DNA from: Strigamia acuminata
Taxonomy: Eukaryota > Arthropoda > Chilopoda > Geophilomorpha > Linotaeniidae
Length of the DNA stretch: 60,000 bases
Assembly (NCBI GenBank): GCA_949358305.1
Contig: OX442322.1
Location: forward strand, 7,814,001 to 7,874,000
Direction of reading: 5' to 3'
Under the pieces are notes generated by a model, which searched no databases, was not told the DNA's origin, and saw only the letters and a list, made by a program, of their open reading frames with translations. The translations under genes were made by a program, and so were the position numbers. Shown one piece after another: positions 40,313 through 51,818 of the stretch. The first letter of the stretch is position 1; each line of letters starts with the position of its first letter.

Positions 40313-43300
40313 CTCCAGATTGACGACAAAAATTGAACAGCCAAATGCCTTTGTGCTTGCGTCACAGAAAACTTCTAAAGTGATGTCTTGACCGGAATAA
40401 GTCTGCAGCCAACGTTGTACTTTCAATTCTTTCAATTTTTGTATGTCTTGACTCCATTCTTCGACTTCTTTTTTCTCTGAGTCAAGAATCTTTTCATCCC
40501 AGTTTTTTGTTCTAATCCAGATTGCTTGAACTAGCAGTTTCATTTGAAGCACAACAGGAGCAATGAGTCCCATTGGATCGAATATGGAAGCCATTAATGA
40601 AACAACTTCTCGCTTTGTATTCGGAATTTTTTCAATTGTCGGAATGTTAAACATCATGACATCTTCTGCCGTGTTCCACAATATTCCAAGCATTTTTATA
40701 ATTCCTAAGTCCGAAAACTCCTCTCCTCGCATATGAAAACCTTCTTTTTTCAAATTGTTGAAGACGTCCTTGCTTGAGGTCGCCCACTTCACGAGGGGAA
40801 GCTTTCCGTCGTCTAATATCATTTTCAGTTTCTCGCAATGTGATGTTGTGTCGGCTGTAAAATCTCCTCCTGACGTCAAATCATCCATGAAGATTCCATC
40901 ATCGAGTGCGTCGACTTCTTTTGCATGAGTTTCTTCAAATTGTTTCGCTTGTTTCCTAATCGTCGCACACAAGAGGAATGGAGAAGAAATGACGCCAAAT
41001 GGCACGACAATCATTCGCAGAACCATTAGATTATTCCACAAATTTTGCCATGAGTATGGCTCTTTGAAATAGTCACGAGCGACCCACAAAAAACGTAAAA
41101 AGTTTGTTTGAGTTGGGTTGATCATAACCTGGAGAAACGCTTGCTTAATGTCTGCTATTATTGGAATACAATAGAGACGGAATCTCACAATAACGAGTAT
41201 TAAGTCTGGATTAAGGGAGGGTCCCGGAAATAAACAGTCATTGAGGGAAAGTTTCCCCTTCTTGGATGAAGACGCGTTGAACACTACTCGAAATTTCGTC
41301 GTGTCTCGATCCTCCTTGATTACAGGATGGTGAGGTATATTGTATGTTCCTTTCTTCAGAAAACGCTCTTCTTTTGGGACTTCCTCCGCGTGATTTTCGT
41401 GAATATACTGCCACATGGACTCGTCGTAACGTTTTTTGTAGTCCTCGTTGGCATCTATTCTTTTGAGCGTGTTGGCCAGTTGATTCATGGCCAATTCCCA
41501 ATTGGACTCCAAGTCGACTTCCTGTCCGTTGAATGGCAGCATGACTTCATAACGTCCATCGTCTAGACGCTTCGTAGTTGATTCGAATCGATCGCGAATA
41601 AAGTCGGATTCTTTTTCTCCCGCATTTATTCCGATTGCTTCCAAGTTCCACAGTTTGTCCAACTTTTCTTGGATGTCTAAGTCGCATGTGTTGCAACATG
41701 TTGTCAATTCTTCTTCATCTTCGAATAAATTGGTGTTCCCCGCCGCTCCGGACAAGACCCAACCAAAAATGGTATTTATTAATCCAAGATCTGCGTTTAC
41801 TTTTTTCTTGCCGTCCTTAACGACCTTCCACCACACGTCGACTCCTAAAAGCACATCGATTTGAGAAGTCTTAGCTGGTAGGTCTTCAGCAAGTTCAAGG
41901 TTTAACTTCTTCACCTTGTCTATTATTGATGAGTTAAGAATGCCCTGCACTCGTGGCAAATTTTCCACAGAAAGCATTGAAAGTTTCAAATCTTGTGTGT
42001 CATTTTTACTCTGCAGTGTGACATTAAACACATCATAGTCCGTGGCTGCTGGAGACGAGTCGTTGAATCTCTGTGTGGTGGCAGAGACACTGCCGCATTT
42101 TTTCAGTTTTAGTCTTTCAACAAATTCTTTTGTGATGAACGATCGATGGCTTCCCGGATCAATCATCCCTCGAATGCTGTGAGTTCCTCCTGATTTTGTT
42201 TTGAGGTCCGCGGTGAAGATCATTAGTTGTAGAGTTGTCGAGATTGCGCATGAAACATGTGTTGTTACTTATGGCTCCTTCGGCTTCTCCGCAGCGCTCG
42301 TTGAATTCTTCACCTCGGATTTTTTGCATATTGTGGAATGGTGTCGCCCACCACAATGTTTACAAGAAAATTTGACCTTGCAGTCTCCCACTCTATGCCC
42401 AGTTCTGAAACAATTAAAACACAGTCGGTTTTTCTTAACTATTTCGATTTTCGCGTTAATTTCGAAATCCTTTTTACAAGCGCCGTTTAAATGTTCATCT
42501 TCACAAAAAATGCACTTGTTTGTCTTGAAAGGCGTATTCTTGCTTTCAGATTTCGGTTCACTCTTCGTTTTTGCACTAGTAGACTGCTTGGCGTCTTGAG
42601 TAGTTGCGCACGTGGTCATTGAACCTTTCACTTTCGTTTTCTCTACGTCCGATTTTTCATTCTTGTCTTTTTTCGATTTTTCCGAGACGTTTTCAGTTCG
42701 TTCGGCCATCGCAACTTCATTCACAAAGAAATTGAGCAACGTAACAATGTTCTTATTTTGAATTCCGTGAACTTGGTAAAATCTTAATGCCATTGAAGTT
42801 GGAAACTTGCTAATTATGTCGGGCAATAAGAAAGCTCCGGAAGTCTGAATAGGAATTTTTAGTTGCTCGAGAAGTCTAATAGTCGCAGAAATCTTTGTCA
42901 AATTTGTTTTTATCGCTTTAGTTGGATATACACTTGAAACAGCTTTTAATTCTCGAATTGATTTTATTAACGCAGTTTGTTGGGCATCCTCATCACCAAA
43001 ATGTCTTTCGAGTTCTTCTCTTGCAAGGTCCTAGGATTCCTCGATCAGGGGAAAAGTGGAGATGAGAATTGCCGCTTCTCCAGTACACATAGTTTGTAAA
43101 TACTGGAGTTTTTCAATGTTACTCAGGTCTGGATCCTTGTGTACGGAGGTCTCGAAGTTGCTTTTGAATGTTCTGTACTTCAAAATATCTCCGTCGAATT
43201 TTACGGAATCCAGTTTGGGCAGCTTCGAATTTTTTCTAAACGTTGCTGTCGCGTTCAAGGTTGTATTCTGGTTTGAGCTTGTCGACGTATTTAATCTTCC

Positions 43301-43621
43301 TCCCAAAGTTGGAAGTGATCGCTTTGAAATTTCGTATCTCGTGCGAAGAAGATCCACTCTTGCTTGCATAGTCTCAAGCTTGTCAATGCATTCTAGATAA
43401 TAGCCGTGGTGCGAATATTCCTGTAGATCATTCAGCGCACCGACTATTCTCGTTTCTTTTGGGTTCGCAGTTTGCACCAGCGCTTCCAGTTCACCTGGAT
43501 CTGCTGTCTTCTCCGATATAGACAACAAATGATTCATTGCAGTGACTTGCGATTCCCAACGTTGTTGTTGCACTTCGATTTGATCCTCAGTTAGAAGATC
43601 TCTCATTGTAGGTTCCGCCAT
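40313..43621 (-). pseudogene. gag-pol: inverted BEL-B gag-pol, N-terminal part, two nonsense codons
   Basis: From ATG at 43621: gag, three zinc knuckles, protease (DPGSHRSF), RT (FMDDLTSGGD, near 40885) and the start of RNase H (FCDASTKAFGCSIFV). Two stops interrupt it: TAG at 43033-43031, where the plus copy has TAT (codon 197), and TAA at 42271-42269 (codon 451), where the plus copy has CAA. Element D then splits it after VVNLEG. With D removed the frame is 1,746 codons plus stop. Apart from the stops the sequence is well preserved, so inactivation is recent. The frame running into the element D LTR at 40100 is an artefact of the insertion. Confidence 0.92.
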
Positions 43622-43935
43622 TTTCTCTGTCCTCTCTCACAAAAAATTCGGCTGTGAAATTTGGAAAGAACAGATAAAAACGGGCATGACAATTCAACTT
43701 TATTTTAATTTTTAAGAGAATAAACCTTGTAATTTTATCCCCCAAAAATTTCTCAATTTTCACGGTTTTTGTTTTAACTTTAAAGAGAATAAACGTTTTT
43801 ATTTTATCCCCCAAAAAGCACTCAATTTTCACGGTCCTTGGTGACACGTGAGAATTTTAGAATATCAAATGTTTGGCCAATCGAGGATGACCAAAAATTT
43901 GAGCGGTTTTTGTGTACGTAAATAAGACGTGACAC
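43622..43935 (-). other. BEL-B leader fragment of the inverted copy, ending at the broken junction
   Basis: Carries both GGGGGATAAAAT blocks and the acceptor-like site of the BEL-B leader, then stops at CGTGACAC. No MITE is present, but the region where it would lie is missing. Confidence 0.8.
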
Positions 43936-46900
43936 CATTCCACAATATGCAAAAAATCCGAGGTGAAGAATTCAACGAGCGCTGCGGAGAAGCCGAAGGA
44001 GCCACAAGTAACAACACATGTTTCATGCGCAATCTCGACGACTCTACAACTAATGATATTCACCGCGGACCTCAAAACAAAATCAGGAGGAACTCACAGC
44101 ATTCAAGGGATGATTGATCGGGGAAGCCATCGATCGTTCATCACAAAAGAATTTGTTGAAAGACTGAAACTGAAAAAATGCGGCAGTGTCTCTGCCACCA
44201 CACAGAGATTCAACGACTCGTCTCCAGCAGCCACGGACTATGATGTGTTTAATGTCACACTGCAGAGTAAAAATGACACTCAAGATTTGAAACTTTCAAT
44301 GCTTTCTGTGGAAAATTTGCCACGAGTGCAGGGCATTCTTAACTCATCAATAATAGACAAGGTGAAGAAGTTAAACCTTGAACTTGCTGAAGACCTACCA
44401 GCTAAGACTTCTCAAATCGACGTGCTTTTAGGAGTCGACGTGTGGTGGAAGGTCGTTAAGGACGGCAAGAAAAAAGTAAACGCAGATCTTGGATTAATAA
44501 ATACAATTTTTGGTTGGGTCTTGTCCGGAGCGGCGGGGAACACCAATTTATTCGAAGATGATGAAGAATTGACAACATGTTGCAATACATGCGACTTAGA
44601 CATCCAAGAAAAATTGGACAAACTGTGGAACTTGGAATCCATCGGTATAAATGCGGGAGAAAAAGAATCCGACTTTATTCGCGATCGATTCGAATCAACT
44701 ACGAAGCGTCTAGACGATGGACGTTATGAAGTCATGCTGCCATTCAACGGACAGGAAGTCGACTTGGAGTCCAATTGGGAATTGGCCATGAATCAACTGG
44801 CCAACACGCTCAAAAGAATAGATGCCAACGAGGACTACAAAAAACGTTACGACAAGTCCATGTGGCAGTATATTCACGAAAATCACGCAGAGGAAGTCCC
44901 AAAAGAAGAGCGTTTTCTGAAGAAAGGAACATACAATATACCTCACCATCCTGTAATCAAGGAGGATCGAGACACGACGAAATTTCGAGTAGTGTTCAAC
45001 GCGTCTTCATCCAAGAAGGGGAAACTTTCCCTCAATGACTGTTTATTTCCGGGACCCTCCCTTAATCCAGACTTAATACTCGTTATTGTGAGATTCCGTC
45101 TCTATTGTATTCCAATAATAGCAGACATTAAGCAAGCGTTTCTCCAGGTTATGATCAACCCAACTCAAACAAACTTTTTACGTTTTTTGTGGGTCGCTCG
45201 TGACTATTTCAAAGAGCCATATTCATGGCAAAATTTGTGGAATCATCTAATGGTTCTGCGAATGATTGTCGTGCCATTTGGCGTCATTTCTTCTCCACTC
45301 CTTTTGTGTGCGACAATTAGAAAACAAGCGAAACAATTTGAAGAAACTCATGCAAAAGAAGTCGACGCACTCGATGATGGAATCTTCATGGATGATTTGA
45401 CGTCAGGAGGAGATTTTACAGCCGACACAACATCACATTGCGAGAAACTGAAAATGATATTAGACGACGGAAAGCTTCCCCTCGTGAAGTGGGCGACCTC
45501 AAGCAAGGACGTCTTCAACAATTTAAAAAAAGAAGGTTTTCATATGCTAGGAGAGGAGTTTTCGGACTTAGGAATTATAAAAATGCTTGGAATATTGTGG
45601 AACACGGCAGAAGATGTCATGATGTTTAACATTCCGACAATTGAAAAAATTCCGAATACGAAGCGAGAAGTTGTTTCATTAATGGCTTCCATATTCGATC
45701 CAATGGGACTCATTGCTCCTGTTGTGCTTCAAATGAAACTGCTAGTTCAAGCAATCTGGATTAGAACAAAAAACTGGGCTGAAAAGATTCTTGACTCAGA
45801 GAAAAAAGAAGTCGAAGAATGGAGTCAAGACATACAAAAATTAAAAGAATTGAAAGTACAACGTTGGCTGCAGACTTATTCCGGTCAAGACATCACTTTA
45901 GAAGTTTTCTGTGACGCAAGCACAAAGGCATTTGGCTGTTCAATTTTTGTCGTCAATCTGGAGGGCAAAAGAACTTTATTGTTGAGTAAATGTCGTATTG
46001 CGCCGACGAAAAAAGTGACTCTTCCTCGACTTGAATTAACTGCAGCAGTGGTTGGAGTGCGAATGACCAAGTACCTGTTAGAAAACTTTCTTCCCGGTTA
46101 CCCGGTCACTGAAGTGAAATACTACTCGGACTCCACCATAACTCTAGCCTGGATAAATTCGGACAAGAACGTATGGAAGCCATACGTCTCAAACCGTGTT
46201 CAAGAAATTATTTCTTCAACTAAGCCCGAACAATGGTCTCATGTACCAACAGAATTTAACCCAGCAGATTTATTAACTCGACCACATAACTCAAAAACAT
46301 TGATGCAAAATAAACTTTGGTGGTTTGGAGTTGATGTCTCGAAACTGGAAAAAAGAGAAATTATACAAGAGGATCTTCCAGAAGAAGAACGAAAAATCGT
46401 TGTGATGACTATTCAAGTTAAAGAAAGTTTTATTGGACAATTTTTCAAACGTTTCCGGAATTACAACAAACTTTTGAGAGTTTTTTCGTATATTTTGCGA
46501 TGGAAAAACAAACTTTTGCGCGGTGAGCCTCTCTCGCCACTCGAGTTAGATGACAACCAATTGAAGATCCTGCAATTTTCCCAGAAACTACATTTTTCTG
46601 AGGAGATTGATGATGTGAAAAACAAAAGAAAACTGTCTAAACATTCCACCCTACGCAATTTCGAGCTCTTCATTGACGAGGACGGATTACTTCGACTTCG
46701 TAGCCGCTTGAAAAAATCTTTATTGACATTTGATGAAGTGTATCCAATTATTTTGCATTATGATAGTTGGATAACAAGACTGTTAATTAAAAAAGTGCAT
46801 TTGGAGTTGCTTCACGGTGACATAAGCGAAACTTTGTATCACCTACGCGAACAATTTTGGATTATAAGAGGACGAAGAACTATACAAACAGTTATTCGAG

Positions 46901-47895
46901 AATGTGAGATTTGCCGACGAGGAAAACTTGCACGCAACAACCCTTCAACGGGTGACCTTCCTGCTGAACGTGTGACGCCAGCGGCGCCATTCCAAAACAC
47001 AGGAGTGGACCACTTGGGTCCCATTTATGTCGGCAGCAACAAGAAAGAAAAGAAAAAAGTATATATCTTGCTTTTCACGTGTATGGTGACCCGTTCCATA
47101 CATTTAGAAGTATCAGAGGACCTTTCTGTGCCAAAGTTTTTGCTTGCAATGAGAAGATTTGGGGCACGCCACGGATACCCCGGGAAGATTTTCTCTGACA
47201 ACAGTAAGACGTTTGAGCGCGGAAGCCTCGAATTACAATCATGGGGGAAACTCATCGGTCATTCAGATGTGAAAACTTTCCTATCCGAAAAGAGAGTGCT
47301 TTGGACTTTCATCCCACCGCTGTCTCCATGGATGGGCGGAGCGTGGGAGCGCTTAGTCCGCTCAGTAAAAGATAAACTTCGAAAAACTTTGTTGCGCAGC
47401 ACTGTAGACTTGGAAACTCTCCAAACATTGGTCTTGGAAATAAGTTCAGTGCTAAATTCCCGACCCTTAAGTTACGTCCCAGACAGTGTAGATGGTGGTA
47501 GAATTTTGGCACCTGAAAACTTTCTAACAGGAGGCATGCCAAAATACGTAATAAACAAACAACTGAGTGCAATTAAAAAATCAGATTTAAGAAAACTGGA
47601 CATTAAACGACGCCAATTTATTTGGGAGTTCTGGAAAATTTGGAAAAAGAGTTACCTCATGCAATTGAGGAATTTTTATGAATCCAAAGGTGATAAGTTC
47701 TTCAAAAACCCTAAAGTAGACCAAATCGTGTTGCTAGAGAAAATGGGTACTAACCCATATTTTTGGCCCCTTGCTAGGATAAAGGAAATTTTTCCCGGTG
47801 AGGATGGTCAAATCCGTGTTATAAAAGTTGTGCTACCTGATGGACGTGAGTTGAAAAGGTCAGTCAAGCATGTGAGAGCCCTAGAACTTGAGTGA
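43931..47895 (+). CDS. gag-pol: BEL-B gag-pol, remaining 3' part (protease, RT, RNase H, integrase)
   Basis: Open for about 1,320 codons, beginning inside the third zinc knuckle (HSTICKK) and continuing the plus-strand gag of 20271-21539; the first ATG in this part (43963 region) is not a real start. Protease has DRGSHRSF, where all relatives in the window have DPGSH. RT has FMDDLTSGGD at 45385 onward, RNase H FCDASTKAFG and YYSDSTITLAWI, integrase H2C2 (HLELLHGDISETLY, CEICRRGK), then D (GVDHLGP, near 47005), D (FSDNSKTF, near 47195) and E (GAWERLVR, near 47345), and a DUF5641-type end. No stops. Without the nested insertion this copy would be nearly intact. Confidence 0.94.
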
Positions 47896-47937
47896 TTTTT
47901 CTTTCGTGATTTTTTTTGCGTGGTTCTCCATCTCTGT

Positions 47938-47956
47938 CCTCTCGCCGGCAATTCGC
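47938..47956 (+). promoter_or_regulatory. BEL-B end motif before the 3' LTR
   Basis: CCTCTCGCCGGCAATTCGC directly precedes TGTTGC. The place of the plus-strand primer (polypurine tract) is pyrimidine-rich instead. Element D has the same motif with two changes; element C has a shorter version. Confidence 0.5.
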
Positions 47957-49518
47957 TGTTGCAAGACAGCGTAGAAATTGTTGTGCTATTTTATTGTCAA
48001 TATTTTTACCATTTACTTTGAGTTGATTAAAATCTTTAAGTGTTTTAATTTCCTTTGCCTAATTGGTATTTTTCACTTTTCAGATTTTTTTATTGCTTAT
48101 TAAAGTGTTTTGACTTGATTTTTATTCATACTTTTCATTATTCAGTAATGTTTATGCTTTGTATTGATTTCAAATATCTTATTCCGTGCATTTATTGACT
48201 TATTCACTTGTTTTTTGAGAGTTTGTGTTGATTCCGAACTGTTTTGGTGCAAATTTCGTTACCTAGCATACAATTGCGATGCTAGTGACGTCATTTTTCT
48301 GTTTCCCGTAAAGTTACGGTTCCGCCTTCTTACCTTTTGTTTAGTACTTTTCAAATCACTTGGAATTTTATTAAGCATTCGTTTAGACTAATTCAAGCAT
48401 GCTCTTTCTATCTAGATGCATCAAAACTGCTTTGGAAGTTCTGTTTGATTGGTTTGAACGTTCGTTTCCGTCTGCCATAAAAGCGCAGCCGGGAATGTTC
48501 GTTTGGCCGATAAATTCGTATTTATTCAATCTGTGTATTTTATTCCGATGTTTTGTGAAGAGAATTGATAATTATTCTTATAATTTAATCGATACTTTAT
48601 TGATTATTTACATTTAGTGTTTTTACATTCATTTTACGTGTAGTTTTGCCGCCGATGTTATGTTCGCCGGACGCCATGTTTGATCCAACACCTTTGTTAT
48701 GTTCGCCGGTCGCCATGTTTGTCCCAAGCGACGATTACACAATGTAACCGTTATTTTTGTATTTTATATCACATAATTTGCATTTACTATTACATTGCGT
48801 TATTTTTCAGTATGTATTCTTTGATAATTTTGTGCTTTTGTACCGATCGAAATTCAAATGTGATCGTTATGTAATTTTCCTGGCCTGTGATTGGCTATCG
48901 TCAATCCTTTCTTTCCGAGATCGGTTTATTGCTAATATCTCATTGTTTAACGTGTTTTTTGACATTGTTGTGATTAGCTTTTTTGTTCACCGCATTCTTG
49001 TGGTCATTTCAATGTATTTCAATGTATTTTTAGTGCATTTTTAAGCAAATGCCAACTTTGCCGTAATCTTGTTTCCTCCGTTACCATGGTAACGGAATCT
49101 TTCGTGTATCTGTATTTCGCCGCTATCGGCCTGGCGCGTGCCATATTCGGTACTGCGCATGTGCGGTTCTCTAAGAACCAATCTAATTGCTGTAATTTCT
49201 TCAGTTATTAACCAACCTTTGAATAAATGTGTTGTGTTTTATTAGCTCTTGTTTTAGGTTTATTTTCAAACACATTCAATGTGTAGTGAGTAGTTTAAAA
49301 ATTCTCAGGCCAACTTATGTTTCCGCCACCTATTGGATACTTGGTGCAGGTGTTCTCCACATTGTTCCAGCGGTACAACAATGCCATTTGTTGCGGATTT
49401 ATTGCTCTCCAGTGCGATTTTCGTACTAGCCACGCCATACGACCTTGGGCGAGCTCAAGTGTCTTGAATTTGGATACGCATCGCCATTCCTTTCTATCTG
49501 TCTTGTTGACCTGCAACA
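47957..49518 (+). repeat. BEL-B 3' LTR (1,562 bp)
   Basis: Same length and ends as 17391-18952; followed by GGTCT, the target duplication, and then satellite. Confidence 0.94.
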
Positions 49519-51818
49519 GGTCTTGTGGTGTTTGTGCTAAGTCAACTGTGATGAGATCAAAAGTCTATTCTCCCAAATCATTACTTGGCTGTTGCTAAAA
49601 CTTACATTGAAGGCTTCTACTAAGGTTTAAACACTATTTCTGAACATTCAGAGACATTGGACTTGTGGTGTTTGTGCTAAATCAACTGTGATGAGATCCA
49701 AAGTCTATTCTCCCAAATCATTGGTTGGATGTTTCTAAAACTTACATTAAAGCCTTCTACTAAGGTTTAAACGCTATTTCTGAACATTCAGAGACATTGG
49801 TCATGTGGTGTTTGTGCTAAGTCAACTGCGATGTGAAATGAGCTCAAAATTTTTTTTTCAAAATTTATTGCTTGGATGTTGCTAAAACTTACATTGAAGG
49901 CTTCTACTAAGGTTTAAACACTATTTCTGAACATTCAGAGACATTGGTCATGTGGTGTTTGTGCTAAGTCAACTGTGATGAGATCAAAAGTCTATTCTTC
50001 CAAATCATTGCTTGGATGTTGCTAAAACTTACATTGAAGCCTTCTACTAAGGTTTAAACATTATTTCTGAACATTCAGAGACATTGGTTTTGTGGTGTTT
50101 GTGCTAAGTCAACTGCGATGTGAAATAAGCTCAAAATTTTTTTTTCAAAATTTATTGCTTGGATGTTGCTAAAACTTACATTGAAGCCTTCTACTAAGGT
50201 TTAAACACTATTTCTGAACATTCAGAGACATTAAACTTGTGGTGTTTGTGCTAAGTCAACTGTGATGAGATCAAAAGTCTATTCTTCCAAATCATTACTT
50301 GGCTGTTGCTAAAACTTACATTGAAGGCTTCTACTAAGGTTTAAACACTATTTCTGAACATTCAGAGACATTGGACTTGTGGTGTTTGTGCTAAGTCAAC
50401 TGTGATGAGATCAAAAGTCTATTCTTCCAAATCATTATTTGGCTATTGCTAAAACTTACATTGAAGGCTTCTACTAAGGTTTAAACACTATTTCTGAACA
50501 TTCAGAGACATTGGCCATGTGGTGTTTGTGCTAAATCAACTGTGATGAGATCAAAAGTCTATTCTTCCAAATCATTACTTGGCTGTTGCTAAAACTTACA
50601 TTGAAGCCTTCTACTAAGGTTTAAACGCTATTTCTGAACATTCAGAGACATTGGTCTTGTGGTGTTTGTGCTAAGTCAACTGTGATGAGATCAAAAGTCT
50701 ATTCTCCCAAATCATTACTTGGCTGTTGCTAAAACTTACATTGAAGGCTTCTACTAAGGTTTAAACACTATTTCTGAACATTCAGAGACATTGGTCTTGT
50801 GTTGTTTGTGCTAAGTCAACTGCGATGTGAAATAAACTCAAAATTTTTTTTTCAAAATTTATTGCTTGGATGTTGCTAAAACTTACATTGAAGCCTTCTA
50901 CTAAGGTTTAAACACTATTTCTGAACATTCAGAGACATTGGACTTGTGGTGTTTGTGCTAAATCAACTGTGATGAGATCCAAAGTCTATTCTCCCAAATC
51001 ATTGGTTGGATGTTTCTAAAACTTACATTAAAGCCTTCTACTAAGGTTTAAACGCTATTTCTGAACATTCAGAGACATTGGTCATGTGGTGTTTGTGCTA
51101 AGTCAACTGCGATGTGAAATAAGCTCAAAATTTTTTTTTCAAAATTTATTGCTTGGATGTTGCTAAAACTTACATTGAAGCCTTCTACTAAGGTTTAAAC
51201 ACTATTTCTGAACTTTCAGAGACATTGGACTTGTGGTGTTTGTGCTAAGTCAACTGTGATGAGATCAAAAGTCTATTCTCCCAAATCATTGGTTGGATGT
51301 TTCTAAAACTTACATTGGAGCCTTCTACTAAGGTTTAAATACTATTTCTGAACATTCAGAGACATTGGTCTTGTGGTGTTTGTGCTAAGTCAACTGCGAT
51401 GTGAAATAGGCTCAAAATTTTTTTTTCAAAATTTATTGCTTGGATGTTGCTAAAATTTACATTGAAGCCTTCTACTAAGGTTTAAACACTATTTCTGAAC
51501 ATTCAGAGACATTGGACTTGTGGTGTTTGTGCTAAGTCAACTGTGATGAGATCAAAAGTCTATTTTCCCAAATCATTGGTTGGATGTTTCTAAAACTTAC
51601 ATTAAAGCCTTCTACTAAGGTTTAAACACTATTTCTGAACATTCAGAGACATTGGACTTGTGGTGTTTGTGCTAAGTCAACTGTGATGAGATCAAAAGTC
51701 TATTCTCCCAAATCATTACTTTGCTGTTGCTAAAACTTACATTGAAGGCTTCTACTAAGGTTTAAACACTATTTCTGAACATTCAGAGACATTGGACTTG
51801 TGGTGTTTGTGCTAAGTC
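49519..51818. repeat. satellite array, right part (about 16 units of 140 and 147 bp)
   Basis: Head-to-tail units end ACATTGG at 49660, 49800, 49947, 50087, 50234, 50374, 50514, 50654, 50794, 50941, 51081, 51228, 51368, 51515, 51655 and 51795. Two unit types share both ends but differ in the middle: 140 bp (TGTGATGAGATCAAAAGTC) and 147 bp (TGCGATGTGAAATAAGCTC plus an A/T run). The 147-bp type makes up five of the sixteen. Confidence 0.95.

Larger units (their letters stand above)
21540..43935 (-). mobile_element. inverted BEL-B copy, 5'-truncated, nested in BEL-B gag
   Basis: Minus-strand order from right to left: leader fragment 43935-43622, gag-pol 43621-32300 (interrupted by element D), 3' LTR 32239-21540 (interrupted by element C). 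The left junction is an exact LTR end; the right junction is in the leader, equivalent to about 19957 of the plus copy, so 5' LTR, primer-binding site and about 1 kb of leader are missing. GACAC (43931-43935) is shared by both partners. The target lost 7 bp instead of gaining a duplication. Confidence 0.85.
17391..49518 (+). mobile_element. BEL family B element, plus strand, split by nested insertions
   Basis: 5' LTR 17391-18952, leader and gag to 21539, remaining gag-pol from 43931 to 47895, 3' LTR 47957-49518. It is flanked by GGTCT on both sides (17386-17390 and 49519-49523), so the whole nest sits in one insertion into the satellite. The inserted piece is 21540-43930; removing it leaves gag-pol short by 7 nt at the break. 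Equal LTR lengths (1,562 bp each) suggest a fairly young element. Confidence 0.9.

Noticed and set aside
49519-51818. CRISPR-like array
   Set aside because: Whole units repeat head to tail with no unique spacers; the setting is eukaryotic.
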